A DNA stretch of 64,000 nt, taken from assembly GCF_040436345.1 (NCBI RefSeq), contig NC_133220.1, positions 8,198,664 through 8,262,663 on the forward strand, read 5' to 3'. Under the pieces are notes generated by a model that ran no database searches, had not been told where the DNA came from, and saw nothing but the letters and a program-made list of their open reading frames with translations. Shown here piece after piece: positions 1-12,189 of the stretch. The DNA comes from Pagrus major (Eukaryota; Chordata; Actinopteri; Spariformes; Sparidae). The position numbers and the translations under genes are program-made. Within the stretch, counting starts at the first letter, position 1. Each line of letters opens with the position of its first letter.

Positions 1-400
1 GGTAGTTTCATCCATAATTCCTATCAATTACAGTAAGACCATTATAACAGTACTCACCAAGGTAGTTTCTTAGGCTCAGTTTTTTTTTAGGCTCCTTGTG
101 TGTCTTGACCCATCAGACTTCTTCTTAGTGATTTTGCCAGATCTCCAATATTAACTTGATTGTTATAATGTCATTGGTATTGATTGAAATGATAGAGAAA
201 ACTATGGAAATGAGTAATAAAACAGAACTGTACTCTATTACTCCATCATACATTTCTCTCTCCCTGCCTGTCTGTTAAATGTACATTTATTTTCTTTTTA
301 CACGATCAGGTGACCATGCTAGTGTGTTTTAAATGGTAAGAGTGCAGTAGGTAACACCCAATAACCTGTTGTTCTCTCTTTCTGTCTCTCTGTCCGTCAG
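1..400 (+). other. nfs1: Terminal intron of nfs1 (3' part)
   Basis: AT-rich sequence without a coding frame. It ends in a pyrimidine-rich tract and CAG immediately before the last nfs1 exon at 401, so it is read as the 3' part of that gene's last intron. No other feature was seen. Confidence 0.7.
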
Positions 401-464
401 TCCTCTGTGGGAGATGGTCCAGGACGGCATCGACCTGAAGAGCATCAAGTGGACACAGCACTAG
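401..464 (+). CDS. nfs1: nfs1 last coding exon (mitochondrial cysteine desulfurase, C-terminus only)
   Basis: The exon follows a pyrimidine-rich acceptor ending at 400 and encodes PLWEMVQDGIDLKSIKWTQH followed by TAG at 462-464. From memory this matches the extreme C-terminus of vertebrate NFS1, a PLP-dependent cysteine desulfurase that passes sulfur to ISCU for Fe-S cluster assembly in mitochondria. The first base completes a codon split by the intron, in line with a preceding Ser. The catalytic domain lies upstream of the window. The neighbours support the call, since NFS1 lies beside RBM12/CPNE1 in mammals. Only about 21 codons are visible, so identity rests on this tail plus gene order. 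Confidence 0.85.
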
Positions 465-3394
465 ATTCCTCCCACTTCCTGTTTACTTCCTGGCTGACAA
501 CAACGATGACAAAGCATAGATGTATTATAGAACTAGATACCAGACCCAAAGAAGCCTGTCAGAATCAGTCTGATTAGAAATGATTGAAGATTTGCTAGAA
601 AAAAGTTTCTAGCTTCCAGGTTTCCATCCTGGTTATGCATCCCAGTAAATATGCACAGTAACGTTTCTCCCACTGGCCCCGCCAATGAGTTTTCACTCAG
701 CCCATAGATTTTACATTGTGATGACCTCCACAGATTACAATCCATAATAGTAAGAGTTGTAATTGGCCTTGTTTGCGGTTCAAAGTGTCCTGTCAACAGT
801 TTTACAAATTTTCGCTGAAATACCGCGAGTGGCCACTGGGCAAAATTATACGCAAAGCTGAGCAGTGCGGCTGTATCCAGTTCTAAATAATACATCCATG
901 TGATAAAGACAATGATGATGATTCCCAGGGAATTCTGGGAATAGACCAGCTTTTCCTTCCTGTATACAAACACGCACAAACTTCCTGTCCGACTTGAAGT
1001 CTGTTTGTAGAATTAGCTCTCTGTCTTCGTAGAAGCTCCTTTAGTTGCTCTGTGGGGAGATGTTGCTCAGAGAGTTGACCTCTGCTTGTTGTTTTTATTA
1101 TGTTGTTGTACATCTGTCAGCTTCTATTGGCCAACTAGTTGCTTCTGTGTCTGGAATGAAAGGTTGCCAGATGCTGTGGTGTGTGGCTCCTGTATCATCT
1201 CTGTCTGTTAACATGATGGAGAACAGCCACATGTAACATCAGAACCATGAAGTTGTTGATATGATTTTCTTTGAAACTGTGAAACCTGTGAGTAAATTAA
1301 ATTGCTGAGGCAGCGAAAAGAGATTTACAGTGAGGTGAAATATTGACACAATCACACAACTGCAATAAAATAGGAAGCTGTTAGAGGATCACTATCCAAA
1401 TATTAAAAGTAAGAATAAGGCTGTTTGACGGTGTGTGATGCTTCTTGTCAGAATCCTTTAGAAATGTTGACCCCGATTTTCCAGTGATCTAAGTGGACGA
1501 TACTAGTCATCTATCCCGGTTACCATGGTGATCTTACCTGTTTAAAAATGAGCCAGTTTGTGTGTTAAGCCCAAAGATAGCTGACGGACCTGCTAATCTC
1601 GCTTCGTGCTGCAGGCTCTGATCAATGTGTTATGCAACTAAGAGAGGCAACGACCCAAGTGAGAATAAACATCAGTGGGCAGTTGACGGCAACTAAAGGC
1701 AGCAGAGTTAAATTCACTGAGTCGATTTGATGATTCACTTTTAAGTCTTCGAGTCAGATCTTTTCACTTGATGATTCACGTCTTGTCTCCTGTCCTCCCT
1801 CTCTCAGAAGTCACTCTTGCACTTTTTCTCTCCTCCCACATCTGTATTCAGTATTCAGCATTCAACAGCCGCATCATGTCAGTGTTAGCAGCCGCAGTTT
1901 GATTATTTTTGTTAAAATCTGGAACACTTTACAAGACTGAAGCCCTAATTTTACAACAAAGACTCACTAATGTCGTACAGATGTGTCTGAGGTTGCTGAT
2001 GGGAATCTGAAGGTGACATTAAAAGTCTGAACACAAAAAAAAGTTGCTGATAATCTGTTTTAAAGGGCAATTTGTGAGATAAGGACAACATTTTAGTTTA
2101 AGATGATTGCATTCATGCAAAATAAAGCATTATCAAGAGAATTGGAAGAAACAGTTTTGACGTTATGCCAAAGATGTCTACCATGTTGCAGAGATGACTA
2201 CTGAAGTTTTTTATTACACCTGAAGTAACAAATGACACCTTTTTAACTGGCCCGCAGTCTGAGAGGATTTTCAAAGTCTTGTATTGTGTTCCTGGATGTA
2301 GTCAGCTGAGTCTATACAGGTCATATTTATTAGACTTGGCTTCTACTGTCTTCTACTGTTACTCATCACCTACATTATCATCCAATAAAGTGTTGCTTAA
2401 TGATTATGCAATACATTTTTGTGTTATGTTTTTATTATAATAAGGTTTCATTGACAAATATCACAAATATCTATCTATATCACAAAACAGGACATGCTAT
2501 CATAACTTGTGTTTTACTATTATTGATACGTAAGTTATATCTAAAAAATATAATTTCAATACCACAGTCAACTGAACAAGTGCATTAAAAAGAGAAGCAC
2601 AATTTTGACTCAATTACTCTCCCAATAGTTGTTTATACTATTTATCTTACATACGTTTTTAGTAAATAATATTAGTGTGTCAAGTGTATATATTATTATG
2701 TAATACCAATATTTATCAATACCAATTATCACTCATTTTTATACTATTATCTTGAGTATTTTATGAGTTTATAGTCATAGGATGAGTCAGAAACGAGTTG
2801 TGGGATACTCCCCAGCTCATATTATCAATCAAATTAAGACAAACAGTTAGGCTGAGGGTCGGGGCGGGCTGACTTAACTACTTTTGTAGAAGAGCCAGAT
2901 AAAAAAAACAAAAAACATACATTTTTACATTCCCTGTGTCTGAACTGTAAATCACCTAATTTAAATGTGATAAAAACAGACATAACTAATAAATGTGCTT
3001 ATTTGCCTACTCAGTAAATGATTAAAGGGCCCGAATGAGGTTGTGAAAGGGCTGCCAGTTGAATAGGTCTGGTCCAGCATTTCTCATACTATGTTTTTAT
3101 AAGATTTTGATCTCAAATGTAACAGTCTGTAATTACATAGCCAAATGCATGTGCACATTTGAACTTTCCAGCCATGTGTTATAGTTGATCTTATGGTACC
3201 AAAACCTTGCTGCTACAACACCCTCCCCTCCTCTGGGAAGTTTATTTTTCAAAATAAAAAGTCAGATACGTCACAGAATAAGCAATCAAGTGAAACACTA
3301 AAATATCCCTGACTCATTTTGAGCAGTGTAAGTTTTGTCAGGGGAAGTTAGAAAACTTCTCCCTCTACCATCAAGTTTCATTGACCCTGCTCGG
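465..3394 (+). other. nfs1 3'UTR and nfs1-rbm12 intergenic spacer
   Basis: No convincing gene. Candidate poly(A) signals AATAAA occur at 1364-1369, 1663-1668 and 2384-2389, and I cannot tell which ends nfs1. The stretch 2400-2760 is very AT-rich. Short ORFs here lack splice support, codon bias or recognisable motifs and are treated as chance. Confidence 0.5.
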
Positions 3395-3424
3395 CCGGTA
3401 GGGGGCAGTGTCGCTCTGACGTCA
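3395..3424 (+). promoter_or_regulatory. rbm12: rbm12 promoter motifs: CTCF-like site and consensus CRE
   Basis: At 3395-3408 the sequence fits the CTCF core CCASYAGRKGGCRS at 13 of 14 positions. A perfect palindromic CRE (TGACGTCA) follows at 3417-3424. The region is locally rich in GC and CpG within AT-rich flanks and lies just upstream of a likely 5'UTR exon. Function is inferred from motif and position only. Confidence 0.5.
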
Positions 3425-3439
3425 GGAAGCCGCAGTCTC

Positions 3440-3571
3440 GCGTCATCACGTCCGGTATCGCGGTGTTTACGCCGACATTTCGTGCCGTGGCAACCTGCAG
3501 AGAGACGAGCAGAGAAGGAAAGAGCTTCGTTCATGAGTTAAACCTCAGTGTGTTTGTTGACAAATTTCTCG
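3440..3571 (+). other. rbm12: Putative rbm12 5'UTR exon 1
   Basis: CpG-rich sequence downstream of the CRE, ending in a strong donor (G|GTAAGA, intron starting at 3572). The rbm12 start codon sits 28 nt after an acceptor at 8337-8338, so an upstream non-coding exon is required and this is the best candidate. The transcription start is not visible; the left edge is a guess. Confidence 0.5.
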
Positions 3572-6500
3572 GTAAGAATCCAGCAGCGGCAGCCCGCTCA
3601 GTGACGCACTCACACGGGAGCAGAGGGCGAGAGGAGCCGCTAAAAGTGTGCATCCTGCTCGCTTCTCCGCTCCAACACACACACACAAAGGTTCACCATC
3701 AACTAGCAGTAGGTGGCTAACGAAGCGTTAGCTTCTCAGGTTTTTAAGCTAAGCTAAACTAGCTACATTCAGCATTTCTGCTAGGAACTAGCTAGTTATC
3801 AAGGACTGTTAGAGTCTCATATAAGAGGCTGCATGTCAGATATTTGATCATTATAATCACTGATTGTGTAAAACGTTCATGCAGGTTTGTTTAAAATGGT
3901 GTCTTGTACCTAAGTTAGCTGCTAGCTACCTTCAGCTAGCTAACCGATACATTATTAATGTCTTCTTGTATGTCTTTTTTAAAATTACGGATCGGCAGTA
4001 GTTTCTTGAATGAACCGATGAGGCTGGATGGGTGTGAGTTTGATCTCTGAACTGTTTTGTCCGAAACGTTAAATGAGTTTTTGTCGATTTCTCTGCGGTT
4101 GTTCCATAGTGGAGACCACAGGCCACGCCCACTGGTTGTGACGCACACGTCCACCACGACTTGATCAAAGCTGTTGATACCTGCAGGTAGAGAGACAGGT
4201 GGAGCCTGGGTTCACCTCACAACGACCAGACTGACTGACTAGAGCCCTTGTCAGATATGTAATCAAAGACGTATGCCAGACTGATTGTTGTTTGTAATTC
4301 TCACACAGGTCACAGGACTGTAATTATGCAGTTGTGTGCAAAGAATATTAATATCGGCTGCTATATCATCAGACTACAGAAATCTTGTATTGGTTAAGAT
4401 ATAATGACCTAAAAACATCTGTAGATCTGTAAATAAATAGTGATACGAACTTCATATATTTTAGGTAGAACATTCTGAAACTTATGTTGATGGTTGTTGT
4501 GGTTTTATGATTTATATTTCAACTTCTATGGTCTCAGCACAACTGTAAGGGGAAAAATCCTTTTAAAAAAGGTAAGATTGGCAAATTCACAGTGTTTCTT
4601 TGTTTATTAAACTTATTTTTTATTGATTGCTTTTATTTATAGTTAGCGCATCATCACAGTGTCAGCGTCCCCATTTCTCTAAATTGCTCTTTTTCGACAG
4701 CAGTTCTTTGTTTTGACATGTTTGATGTAAAGATCTCTCGTCAACTACCAATTGAAAAGTGTAAAGGCAGCGTGTGCACCAAGGCGGCACCAGACTCATT
4801 TGAACTACCCTGAATTTTTCTCTACAAGCGACAAAGAAAAAAAAGAGATAATATTAGGATTTCTTTCTTTTTTTGTACATTTGCTGCTAACTCACTTCTT
4901 AAGATTTTACTGGCTTTGCCAGCTTTAGATTTAGATGGCACAGGCACATCCAGGCGGGTAAACCTGTAGCTACGCGGCTGCATAGTAACAGGTAATTATT
5001 CCACCATTTGACTGGCATATAAGATTATCTCAACATTTTTGTAATATGATGCATGTCTGAAAGGGGCTATAGTTAAGTCAGTGAATGATACCTCAATGGT
5101 GAATTCTTGGGAAAAGAGGAGAATCATCACCTTAGTAAATTGTCCTGTATGGCAGTAATTTGTTTTATTGTGTGCAGGTCAGTGAAGTTCTGTACAGCCA
5201 CTCCTGAAATAGAAGATTGGATAAGGTCTTGAATACACTGCAAGTAAAGGTTTAATGAAATGCGACAAAAGGCTGTCATGCCAAATTCTGTCTCATTGTC
5301 CTGCCTGTCGAGATTTGAGCTTCAAGATGGCTGATTCATGGAGATTCCCCGCATCCTTGCTTCAAAAATGGAAACTATCTTTGTGTTATTTAGTCCCTTG
5401 ATGCCGTTCTTCCCTTCTCGTTAAAATCCATTGTGTTTGCTGTGTTTGAGGTTGATGAAAAAATGTGGACTGTTGAGTATTCCAGCTTTAAACTGAGAAA
5501 TTAAGGGAGTTTTTTGCATTTAATTCTGATTTTGCTGTGTTGAAAATTTCTGATTTTCTCAATGTTTGAAGGACATTTTTTTCTGTCTTCTATCAGTCCC
5601 GTATTGTTCCTTGGTTACATGTGAGTGCAAACTGCAGCTTCAGTTGAACCTCTTCACCTCTCTGACACTATTAGCTGTTACCGTTCTCTCTTCTGCTGTG
5701 TTTTATCTTCTTGCTGTTGTTGTTTTGCAGAGATTGTTAGTAAGTTGACACTAACAAGAGGGCCGGATGTACCACTGTTGGATCCATCTGTGCTGTGGTT
5801 GAGAACTGAAATAACTGATGATGTTGACGATATCCAGCATCATGTTGAAAGCTGTGGTGAGCTGCAGGCTGCAGCGTCATACCCAGACCAGGATTTTTCA
5901 ACTGGCACATTTTATGAGCTGCAGAGTGACTTCAATGTCAGAGTTTTGCGAGTTGCCTGTCGAAAAGCATGATGTATAGTCTGACAGTCCTGGATCAGGG
6001 TTAGGTAGAGCATCTAACCTGAGGATGTGTCTGAGATATTTGTGGAAGCAGCGATCTTTACTCCACCTGCTGTTGCTCAGTTGGACGTGTTTTTATCAGT
6101 GCTAGCTAACATGTTGCTCTGCCTCTTGCTTCTATTTGCTTTCTCTTCTAATCAGCTGCTGTCTTTGGTGCTGCGCTGTTAATCAGTTGCTGATGTTGCT
6201 CTGGTTCATGTAATGCTAATGTTGCTCTTGTTGATATAATGCTAATGTTGCTCTGGTTGATATAATGCTAATGTTGCTCTGGTTGGCATGATGCTCATGT
6301 TGCTCTGGTTTACATGTACCCTGACATTGCTCTTGTTAAAATGTTGATTACATTGCTTTTATTGCTCTGGTTGATTGGTTGGTTACTGCTGTTGCTCCTG
6401 TTAACGTGATGCTAATGTTTTGTTGACAATGTTTTGCAGATTTGCTGGTTGACATGTTGCTTGTGTTGTGGTGTTCTACAACCAGTTGCTAAAGTGCTGC

Positions 6501-8338
6501 CTGCTGATTTGGTGCTGTTTGATTCGGGAAGCAGATCTTGTTCACCTCTCTGTTGTTGCTGACTTCCTGGTTGCTGGATAGGTCCTGGGTTGTTGCTTGA
6601 TGTTTGCAGGGTGCTGCCGGCTGGTTGCCAGGTGGTTGCTGACTGGTTGTACCTCAGCATGTCCTATCTTCAGTTTACTTCAGTTTTATAATTGCTACTT
6701 GCTCTTCAGGAAGTTTGAGTTTGATATTTGGTGTATGCTGCCAGCTTTAGTCATGATGGGTTTTGGTTTTCGACAGGTGTGACTTTCCGCTGTCAAGTAG
6801 CAAACCTGCTGCAGTCTAACTCTGAGATTTGTTCTCCTGCTGCGAGCTTCACTTTTGTAGTTTTTTGCCTGTGTTTTGTTGAGGTTAAAGACAATCTTTT
6901 ATTAGTAAGACTGAAATACATTTTACATCACACACAATGATTTGTTGATATTTCACACTTTGTTGAATCTGAATGAGAGCCAGTACCGACACAAATAAAG
7001 TACAAGTTGTCGACTCCTGAAAACACTCACATTGGTCACTGGAAACCAACATCTGATTTGTGCAAGGTTTATCCATCAAGATGTTTTGAACAGGAATGTT
7101 GTTTTTGACCTTTTCACCAGGTTTCAGTGTCCTGCATCAATCCTCTTTCTGTCAAACTGTGAAACTATACTCAAAACTTAGTTGCATTGGTGAGTTGCAA
7201 GTTGCATGAGATTTATGAAGGTTTACTGTTGCACGAAATATTTCAGGCTCAGCTGAAAGTACAAGCAATATCTTCGTACTGCATGGTAGACAACATTAAA
7301 GGTTAATTTGTAGAATCACATTGCACACAACTTCTTAGTTACACACAGGTGCTAATACACAGAGCACCTCCATTGAGATTTAAGGTCTTTAGCAATCTTA
7401 AGCCAAATGGGGTTGTATGACATGTAATCAGAGATTTCATTGTCTGCTACAGATGACTAAACTTGCCAGTTTCACGTTTGGATATGGGTTTTCAGATACC
7501 AGCACTTTGTTCAAAGCATACTGTGTAATTACAAAACATAGCATAACCAACCATGAGGTATGTGTGTAAGTCTGCATAGACTTAAAAACACTTGTTGGAC
7601 AATGTAGAAACTGTGTTAGTTGTCAGTCAGATCAATCAGACTTCACTGGGAGGAGTTATAGAATGTGACCTGGCCCGGGTGCATGCTTGCTTGAGAAAAA
7701 ATGATAAATTTTGGTACTGCTAACTCACAGAAAATTGGCTTGACTCAGCAATGAATGGTGCCTCAAATGGCAGATGTGGCAGTCTGTTTTGCACTGTGAA
7801 ACACATTTTCCCTGTTTAAAAACATATCAGTTGGGAGAATGTGTTTATGTGTGTGTGTGATTTGTCTCTTGACATCAGTGCCAATCCTTTGTTCCTGGCA
7901 ATTCATTTCTTTTGCAACAAAAAATAATGAACAGTGGAGCAATGTTGCCCTAATGCTTAAGATTGCTTCTGTTGTCTAACATAAAGTCTGATGTGATCTG
8001 ATCTGGAAAAAAGTTAATCAAACTTACTAAAAGCTGTAGTAGGCTTGAGACTGATTCAGTTTAGCTTTTTTTTTGCCAGTTTCCTGCAAATGTTTCACCC
8101 CCATCCCCCAAACCCCTCCCCGACACCACTGGTTTCCAAATGTCAGGACCCCAAAATGGGTGTGCAAAGTTTATAAATAGGTCTTTGGGTTATTTTGAAC
8201 AAAATGAAATGTAAGCAGTGCTGGTTAAGCCTTTACTGGCCTGCGAAGTCAGATCTAAGTTTCCTGAGGAAACATCTGGAAACCACTGGTCGCCCTCTTA
8301 CTGCTCTTTATCTGACAGTAGTGTTGCTTTCTCCCCAG
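3572..8338 (+). other. rbm12: Long 5'UTR intron of rbm12
   Basis: It begins with GTAAGA at 3572 and ends with a pyrimidine tract and CCCCAG at 8338. No exon-like coding stretch was recognised inside. It contains a small tandem repeat at 6194-6320 and loosely related TTGCT-rich sequence to about 6620. Additional non-coding exons cannot be excluded. Confidence 0.5.
6194..6320 (+). repeat. 26-bp tandem repeat, about 4.5 copies
   Basis: Units start at 6194, 6220, 6246, 6272 and 6298 (partial). Each begins TGTTGCTCTGGTT and continues with a variable GATATAATGCTAA-type half. The middle copies are nearly identical and the outer ones have drifted. A looser copy lies near 6389-6417. Confidence 0.85.
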
Positions 8339-8366
8339 GTTGTAGGGCTGTTGTTTAGCAGTCAGT

Positions 8367-11066
8367 ATGGCGGTAGTCATCAGGCTGCAGGGTCTGCCCA
8401 TAGTGGCCGGCACCATGGACATCAGACACTTCTTCTCTGGCCTCACCATCCCTGACGGGGGAGTGCACATCGTGGGGGGTGAGCATGGCGAGGCCTTCAT
8501 CGTCTTTGCCACTGACGAGGATGCTCGGCTGGGGATGATGCGTACAGGTGGGTCCATTAAGGGCTCCAAAGTGTCGCTGTTGCTAAGCAGCAAGACAGAA
8601 ATGCAGAATATGATTGAACTCAGCCGCCGCAGGTTTGAGGCTGGGGCAGGTGCTGTGGAAACGGCTGCATCTACAGCAGGAAACGCAAACCGACAAGTGG
8701 CTGCCCCCATACCCACAGTTCAGCCAGGGGCAGGTGGGAGAAGCGGTAGCCATGGAAACCAGGGTTTTAGTAACACCCCAGTCTCAGTAACAGCAGCAAG
8801 CTCATCTCAAGAGCCACCAAACATCAAGGCAGTGGCCAGTGTGGTGCCCAGTTTCCCCAACAGCTACAGCTCCGCCCCCACAATCACCACAGCTCTGGCA
8901 TCACTCAATGCGGGCCCCCCACCCATCCCTCCACTTCCAAGCATGCCTTCCATGCCACCCATGCCAACACTGCCCACCATTCCAGTTCCTCCCCCTGTGT
9001 CCTCCCTTCCCCCTGTCCCTACTGTCTCCCCACTATCCCAAGGACCTCCAGTGCCTCCTATGTCCCACCTCCCCCATATGTCCTCACTGCCTCCTTTCAA
9101 CCCGTCGCTACCTCCCCCTGCAGGACTGGGCTCCGGCCTCCCTCTTGGAACCCCCAACCCCATGCTGTTCAACCCTCTTTCTCCCCTGGCCTCTCTTGGC
9201 CTCCAGGCTCATATGAAGGCTGCTGTTGCAGCCAGTGGAGCAGGAGGAATGAATCCCGATGAGTTGTTTGTCCTTCTGCAGAACCTCCCATTCTCCTGCT
9301 CAGAGGTGGATGTCAGGAGTTTTTTCCGGGGTTTGGGGGTAGATGGGGTTCGCCTGCTGAGGGATGGACAGGGCCGGCCAACTGGCAGGGCTATGGTGAA
9401 GTTTTTCTCGCCCCAGGACAGCTTCGAAGCTGTGAAGAGGGGAGGTGGCATGATGGGCCAAAGGTTCATTGAGATCACTCCGGGCTCTGAGCGGCAATGG
9501 ATCAGCCTCAATGACGGCACACCAGGCAATGCTCCTCATAATAGCATCAAATCAAATAATGAGTCACAGGACCAGCAGCACCGTCGGGGTAATGTTGGGG
9601 CAGGAGGCAGGGATCAGCGAGGAAGGTCAAGATCTCCCCACCGCCAGGAGTTCTGTGTGTACCTGAAGGGCCTTCCCTATGAGGCAGACAAGAAACAGAT
9701 AAAGGATTTCTTTAACAATTTGGCCATCATAGAGGATAGTGTCTACATTGCCTATGGGCCCAATGGGCGAGCCACAGGAGAGGGCTTCCTTGAATTCAAA
9801 ACAGAACAGGACTACAAGACTGCTCTGGGTGCTCACATGCAGTACATGGGCACCCGCTTCATCCAGGTTCACCCAATCAGCCGGAAGGGCATGCTCGAAA
9901 AAATTGACACCATCCGCAAACGTGAAGCATCACAGGGTGATGGCAAGAATCAGGATGGCTTGAAAGCTCCAAGGAACTGTGCCCACATCACCAACATCCC
10001 TTACAATGTCTCCAAGAAGGATGTCCGTGCCTTCCTCGAGGGTGTGGGGCTTTACGAGGACACCCTAAAGGTTCTGACAGATAGTCATGGCAATGGTTTA
10101 GGCCAAGCTATCTTCCAGCTGCGGACAGAGGAAGACGCCCGCAAAGCTGAGAGACTGCACCGTCAAAAACTCAATGGCCGCGATGCTTTTGTCCACCTGG
10201 TGACCTTTGACCAGATGAAGGAAATTGAGAGGAACCCACCTCCCCAGAATAAGAGAGGCCAACGCAACCAGAACCAGCTGAACCAAAATCAAAACCAACA
10301 CCAGAACCAACATCAACAAGCCCAGCCCAGTCCCCAGCAACCCCAGATAAACCCATTTGCTGGCATTAGTGGCGAGGAGTTTAACTTTCTCAGAAACACC
10401 ATGGGGAACCTCAACAGTGCCCCCTTTGTGAGTCCATTCTCAGCCCCAGGGAATGGGCTGGCAGGCCCTCCTCCTCTACCTCCTCTGGCAGCAGGGTTGG
10501 GGGATGTGAATCTGGGCGTGGCTCCTCCACTTGTTGCTGGTCTCCCTGGAGCTCCGATCCTGGAGCCACCAGGCTTTCGGCCCGGTGCTGCAGGAGGAGC
10601 CCCTTTCAGCCAGGATGGACTGAGAGGGTTGGCCCCCTTTGACAATGCCAACACTAAAGGAGGTAGAGGAGGACAGAATCGAGGGGGAGGGGCTAACAAC
10701 AACCAAGGGCGTCCAGGGGGCGGGGCTGCTGGTGGACAGCAGGTGTTCAGTCCCGGACCTGATGGTCTCCGTAACCAGCCAGCCCCTGGTGGATCTAACA
10801 ATCCTAACGGTCAACGTGGTGCTGCTGGTCCAACAATTGTAAAGCTTCAGAACATGCCATTCACTGTAACTGTGGATGAGATTATGGACTTCTTTTACGG
10901 TTACCAGGTGCTGCCAGGCTCAGTCTGCCTGCAGTTCAGTGAGAAAGGCCTTCCAACTGGCGAGGCAATGGTGGCTTTTCAGAACCATGAGGAAGCCACT
11001 GCCGCTGTAATGGACCTGAATGACCGACCTATTGGAGCACGCAAGGTCAAAATAAGCCTAGGTTAA
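8367..11066 (+). CDS. rbm12: RBM12 (SWAN), five-RRM RNA-binding protein, single coding exon
   Basis: One uninterrupted 899-codon frame, as in other vertebrate RBM12 genes, whose coding sequence is intronless (human about 932 aa). RRM-like domains lie near residues 3-75, 300-378, 428-508, 543-618 and 822-899. RNP-like segments include VLLQNLPF, VYLKGLPY, HITNIPYN and VKLQNMPF. Low-complexity linkers are a Pro/Met/Leu-rich stretch (about 185-270), a Gln/Asn-rich stretch (about 630-665) and a Gly/Pro-rich stretch (about 690-815). The start is the first ATG after the acceptor at 8337-8338, and the protein begins MAVVIRLQGLP like its orthologues. It is presumed nuclear and RNA-binding; its precise role is poorly defined in the family. 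A long antisense ORF over 8255-8716 is a shadow of this exon. Confidence 0.97.
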   Translation: MAVVIRLQGLPIVAGTMDIRHFFSGLTIPDGGVHIVGGEHGEAFIVFATDEDARLGMMRTGGSIKGSKVSLLLSSKTEMQNMIELSRRRFEAGAGAVETAASTAGNANRQVAAPIPTVQPGAGGRSGSHGNQGFSNTPVSVTAASSSQEPPNIKAVASVVPSFPNSYSSAPTITTALASLNAGPPPIPPLPSMPSMPPMPTLPTIPVPPPVSSLPPVPTVSPLSQGPPVPPMSHLPHMSSLPPFNPSLPPPAGLGSGLPLGTPNPMLFNPLSPLASLGLQAHMKAAVAASGAGGMNPDELFVLLQNLPFSCSEVDVRSFFRGLGVDGVRLLRDGQGRPTGRAMVKFFSPQDSFEAVKRGGGMMGQRFIEITPGSERQWISLNDGTPGNAPHNSIKSNNESQDQQHRRGNVGAGGRDQRGRSRSPHRQEFCVYLKGLPYEADKKQIKDFFNNLAIIEDSVYIAYGPNGRATGEGFLEFKTEQDYKTALGAHMQYMGTRFIQVHPISRKGMLEKIDTIRKREASQGDGKNQDGLKAPRNCAHITNIPYNVSKKDVRAFLEGVGLYEDTLKVLTDSHGNGLGQAIFQLRTEEDARKAERLHRQKLNGRDAFVHLVTFDQMKEIERNPPPQNKRGQRNQNQLNQNQNQHQNQHQQAQPSPQQPQINPFAGISGEEFNFLRNTMGNLNSAPFVSPFSAPGNGLAGPPPLPPLAAGLGDVNLGVAPPLVAGLPGAPILEPPGFRPGAAGGAPFSQDGLRGLAPFDNANTKGGRGGQNRGGGANNNQGRPGGGAAGGQQVFSPGPDGLRNQPAPGGSNNPNGQRGAAGPTIVKLQNMPFTVTVDEIMDFFYGYQVLPGSVCLQFSEKGLPTGEAMVAFQNHEEATAAVMDLNDRPIGARKVKISLG

Positions 11067-12180
11067 AGCCCCACCTAAAACAGACTGACTGCAGATAAAA
11101 AAAATCTTAAAAACTACCTTAATCCACCATCCAGGCAAAACAAAGCCAGCATAAACCATACCTGATTCTGGACTCAACTGTTAGCAGCTCAGTTTAGACA
11201 TCGCCCACTGAAGCCCCTCCCCCTGTGTAGATAATGTCAGGTAAGCCCCACCCCCCCAGTCTGTCCAGTAGGGAGACTTTGATCCAGACATTGCTCTTTT
11301 CTGCAGCTCCTCCACTGAGTCTGAGCACAAATTGATGATGATGTTGTTGTTGGCGGGATTGTGGTCCTTTCTTACCCTGTTTTCAGTGCAGTTTATTGTC
11401 AAGTCATGTCCAGCGTTGACACACTGAACATATTTACCTGTTTTGTTGCTATGGTAACATGATGACTATAATGTGGCTGACAAACACTGTTGCTGTATGT
11501 GCTTACCTATGCTGTGCTGCTGGGGTTTAAAGTGTACATGCTCTGTTGCTGTGGTGAAATAATGACGAAAAGCTGTGTTGCCATGATCAAGTGTTTATGC
11601 TCTGTTACTATGATGACATTTCTTGCCATGGTAAAATCTGTACATGCTCTGTTGCTGTGGTAAAGTCTTCACACTCTCTTTTGCTATAGTAAAATTATAA
11701 AAAGCTTTGTTGCCATAATCAAATGTTTATGCTCTCTTTCCACTGTAAAAGGCTGACACTCTTGCTATGCTAAATGTTGACACAATTCTGTGTTGCAGCA
11801 AAACGCAGTTGCTTTGTAGAGGATGCGGGATGGGCAGGATGCTTACTGTGTTTTGTTTTGTAAATAATGACCTTGGCCCGCTGAATCTTTTTCTCTGTCA
11901 CATTTTTCTGATGTTGCTGTGTTTGAACAATGCCACCCCCAACACCCCCTCCCTTTCGGCAGCACATGCTCAATTGGTGTTTGGACTGTAGAGCGCTGAG
12001 ATGAAGTCTGTAGAGTTTTTTAGTTTGATAACTTTTTTGTTGTATGTATGTTTGATAGTGTTTTGGATGTTTTCACCTTAAAGCTCATTTTTATTTCTAT
12101 TGTCAGTGTGAAAAAAAACCTTGTATGATCGTATAACCATACATGATGTGGAGTCTCCTTTGCTTTGGCTAATAAAAGGA
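11067..12180 (+). other. rbm12: rbm12 3'UTR with degenerate internal repeats
   Basis: It runs from the rbm12 stop to the poly(A) signal near 12171. From about 11440 to 11780 the motif GTTGCTATGGTAA / CTCTGTTGCTGTGGTAAA recurs in drifted form with phrases such as TGTTTATGCTCT, suggesting an old tandem array. The first copy (11445-11458) is a palindromic X-box-like site (GTTGCTATGGTAAC). Confidence 0.6.
12171..12176 (+). terminator. rbm12: rbm12 polyadenylation signal
   Basis: AATAAA about 1.1 kb after the rbm12 stop codon and the last good hexamer before gene-poor sequence. It is the best candidate for the transcript end; a cleavage site cannot be read directly. Confidence 0.6.
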
Positions 12181-12189
12181 CATTCCTGA

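Noticed and set aside
8255-8716. 153-codon antisense ORF over the rbm12 coding exon
   Set aside because: It lies entirely opposite RRM1-coding sequence and has no motif of its own; it is a shadow of biased codon use in rbm12.
10313-10801. Pro-rich 162-codon antisense ORF in rbm12
   Set aside because: Complement of the Gly/Pro-rich linker of RBM12; low complexity and no independent signals.
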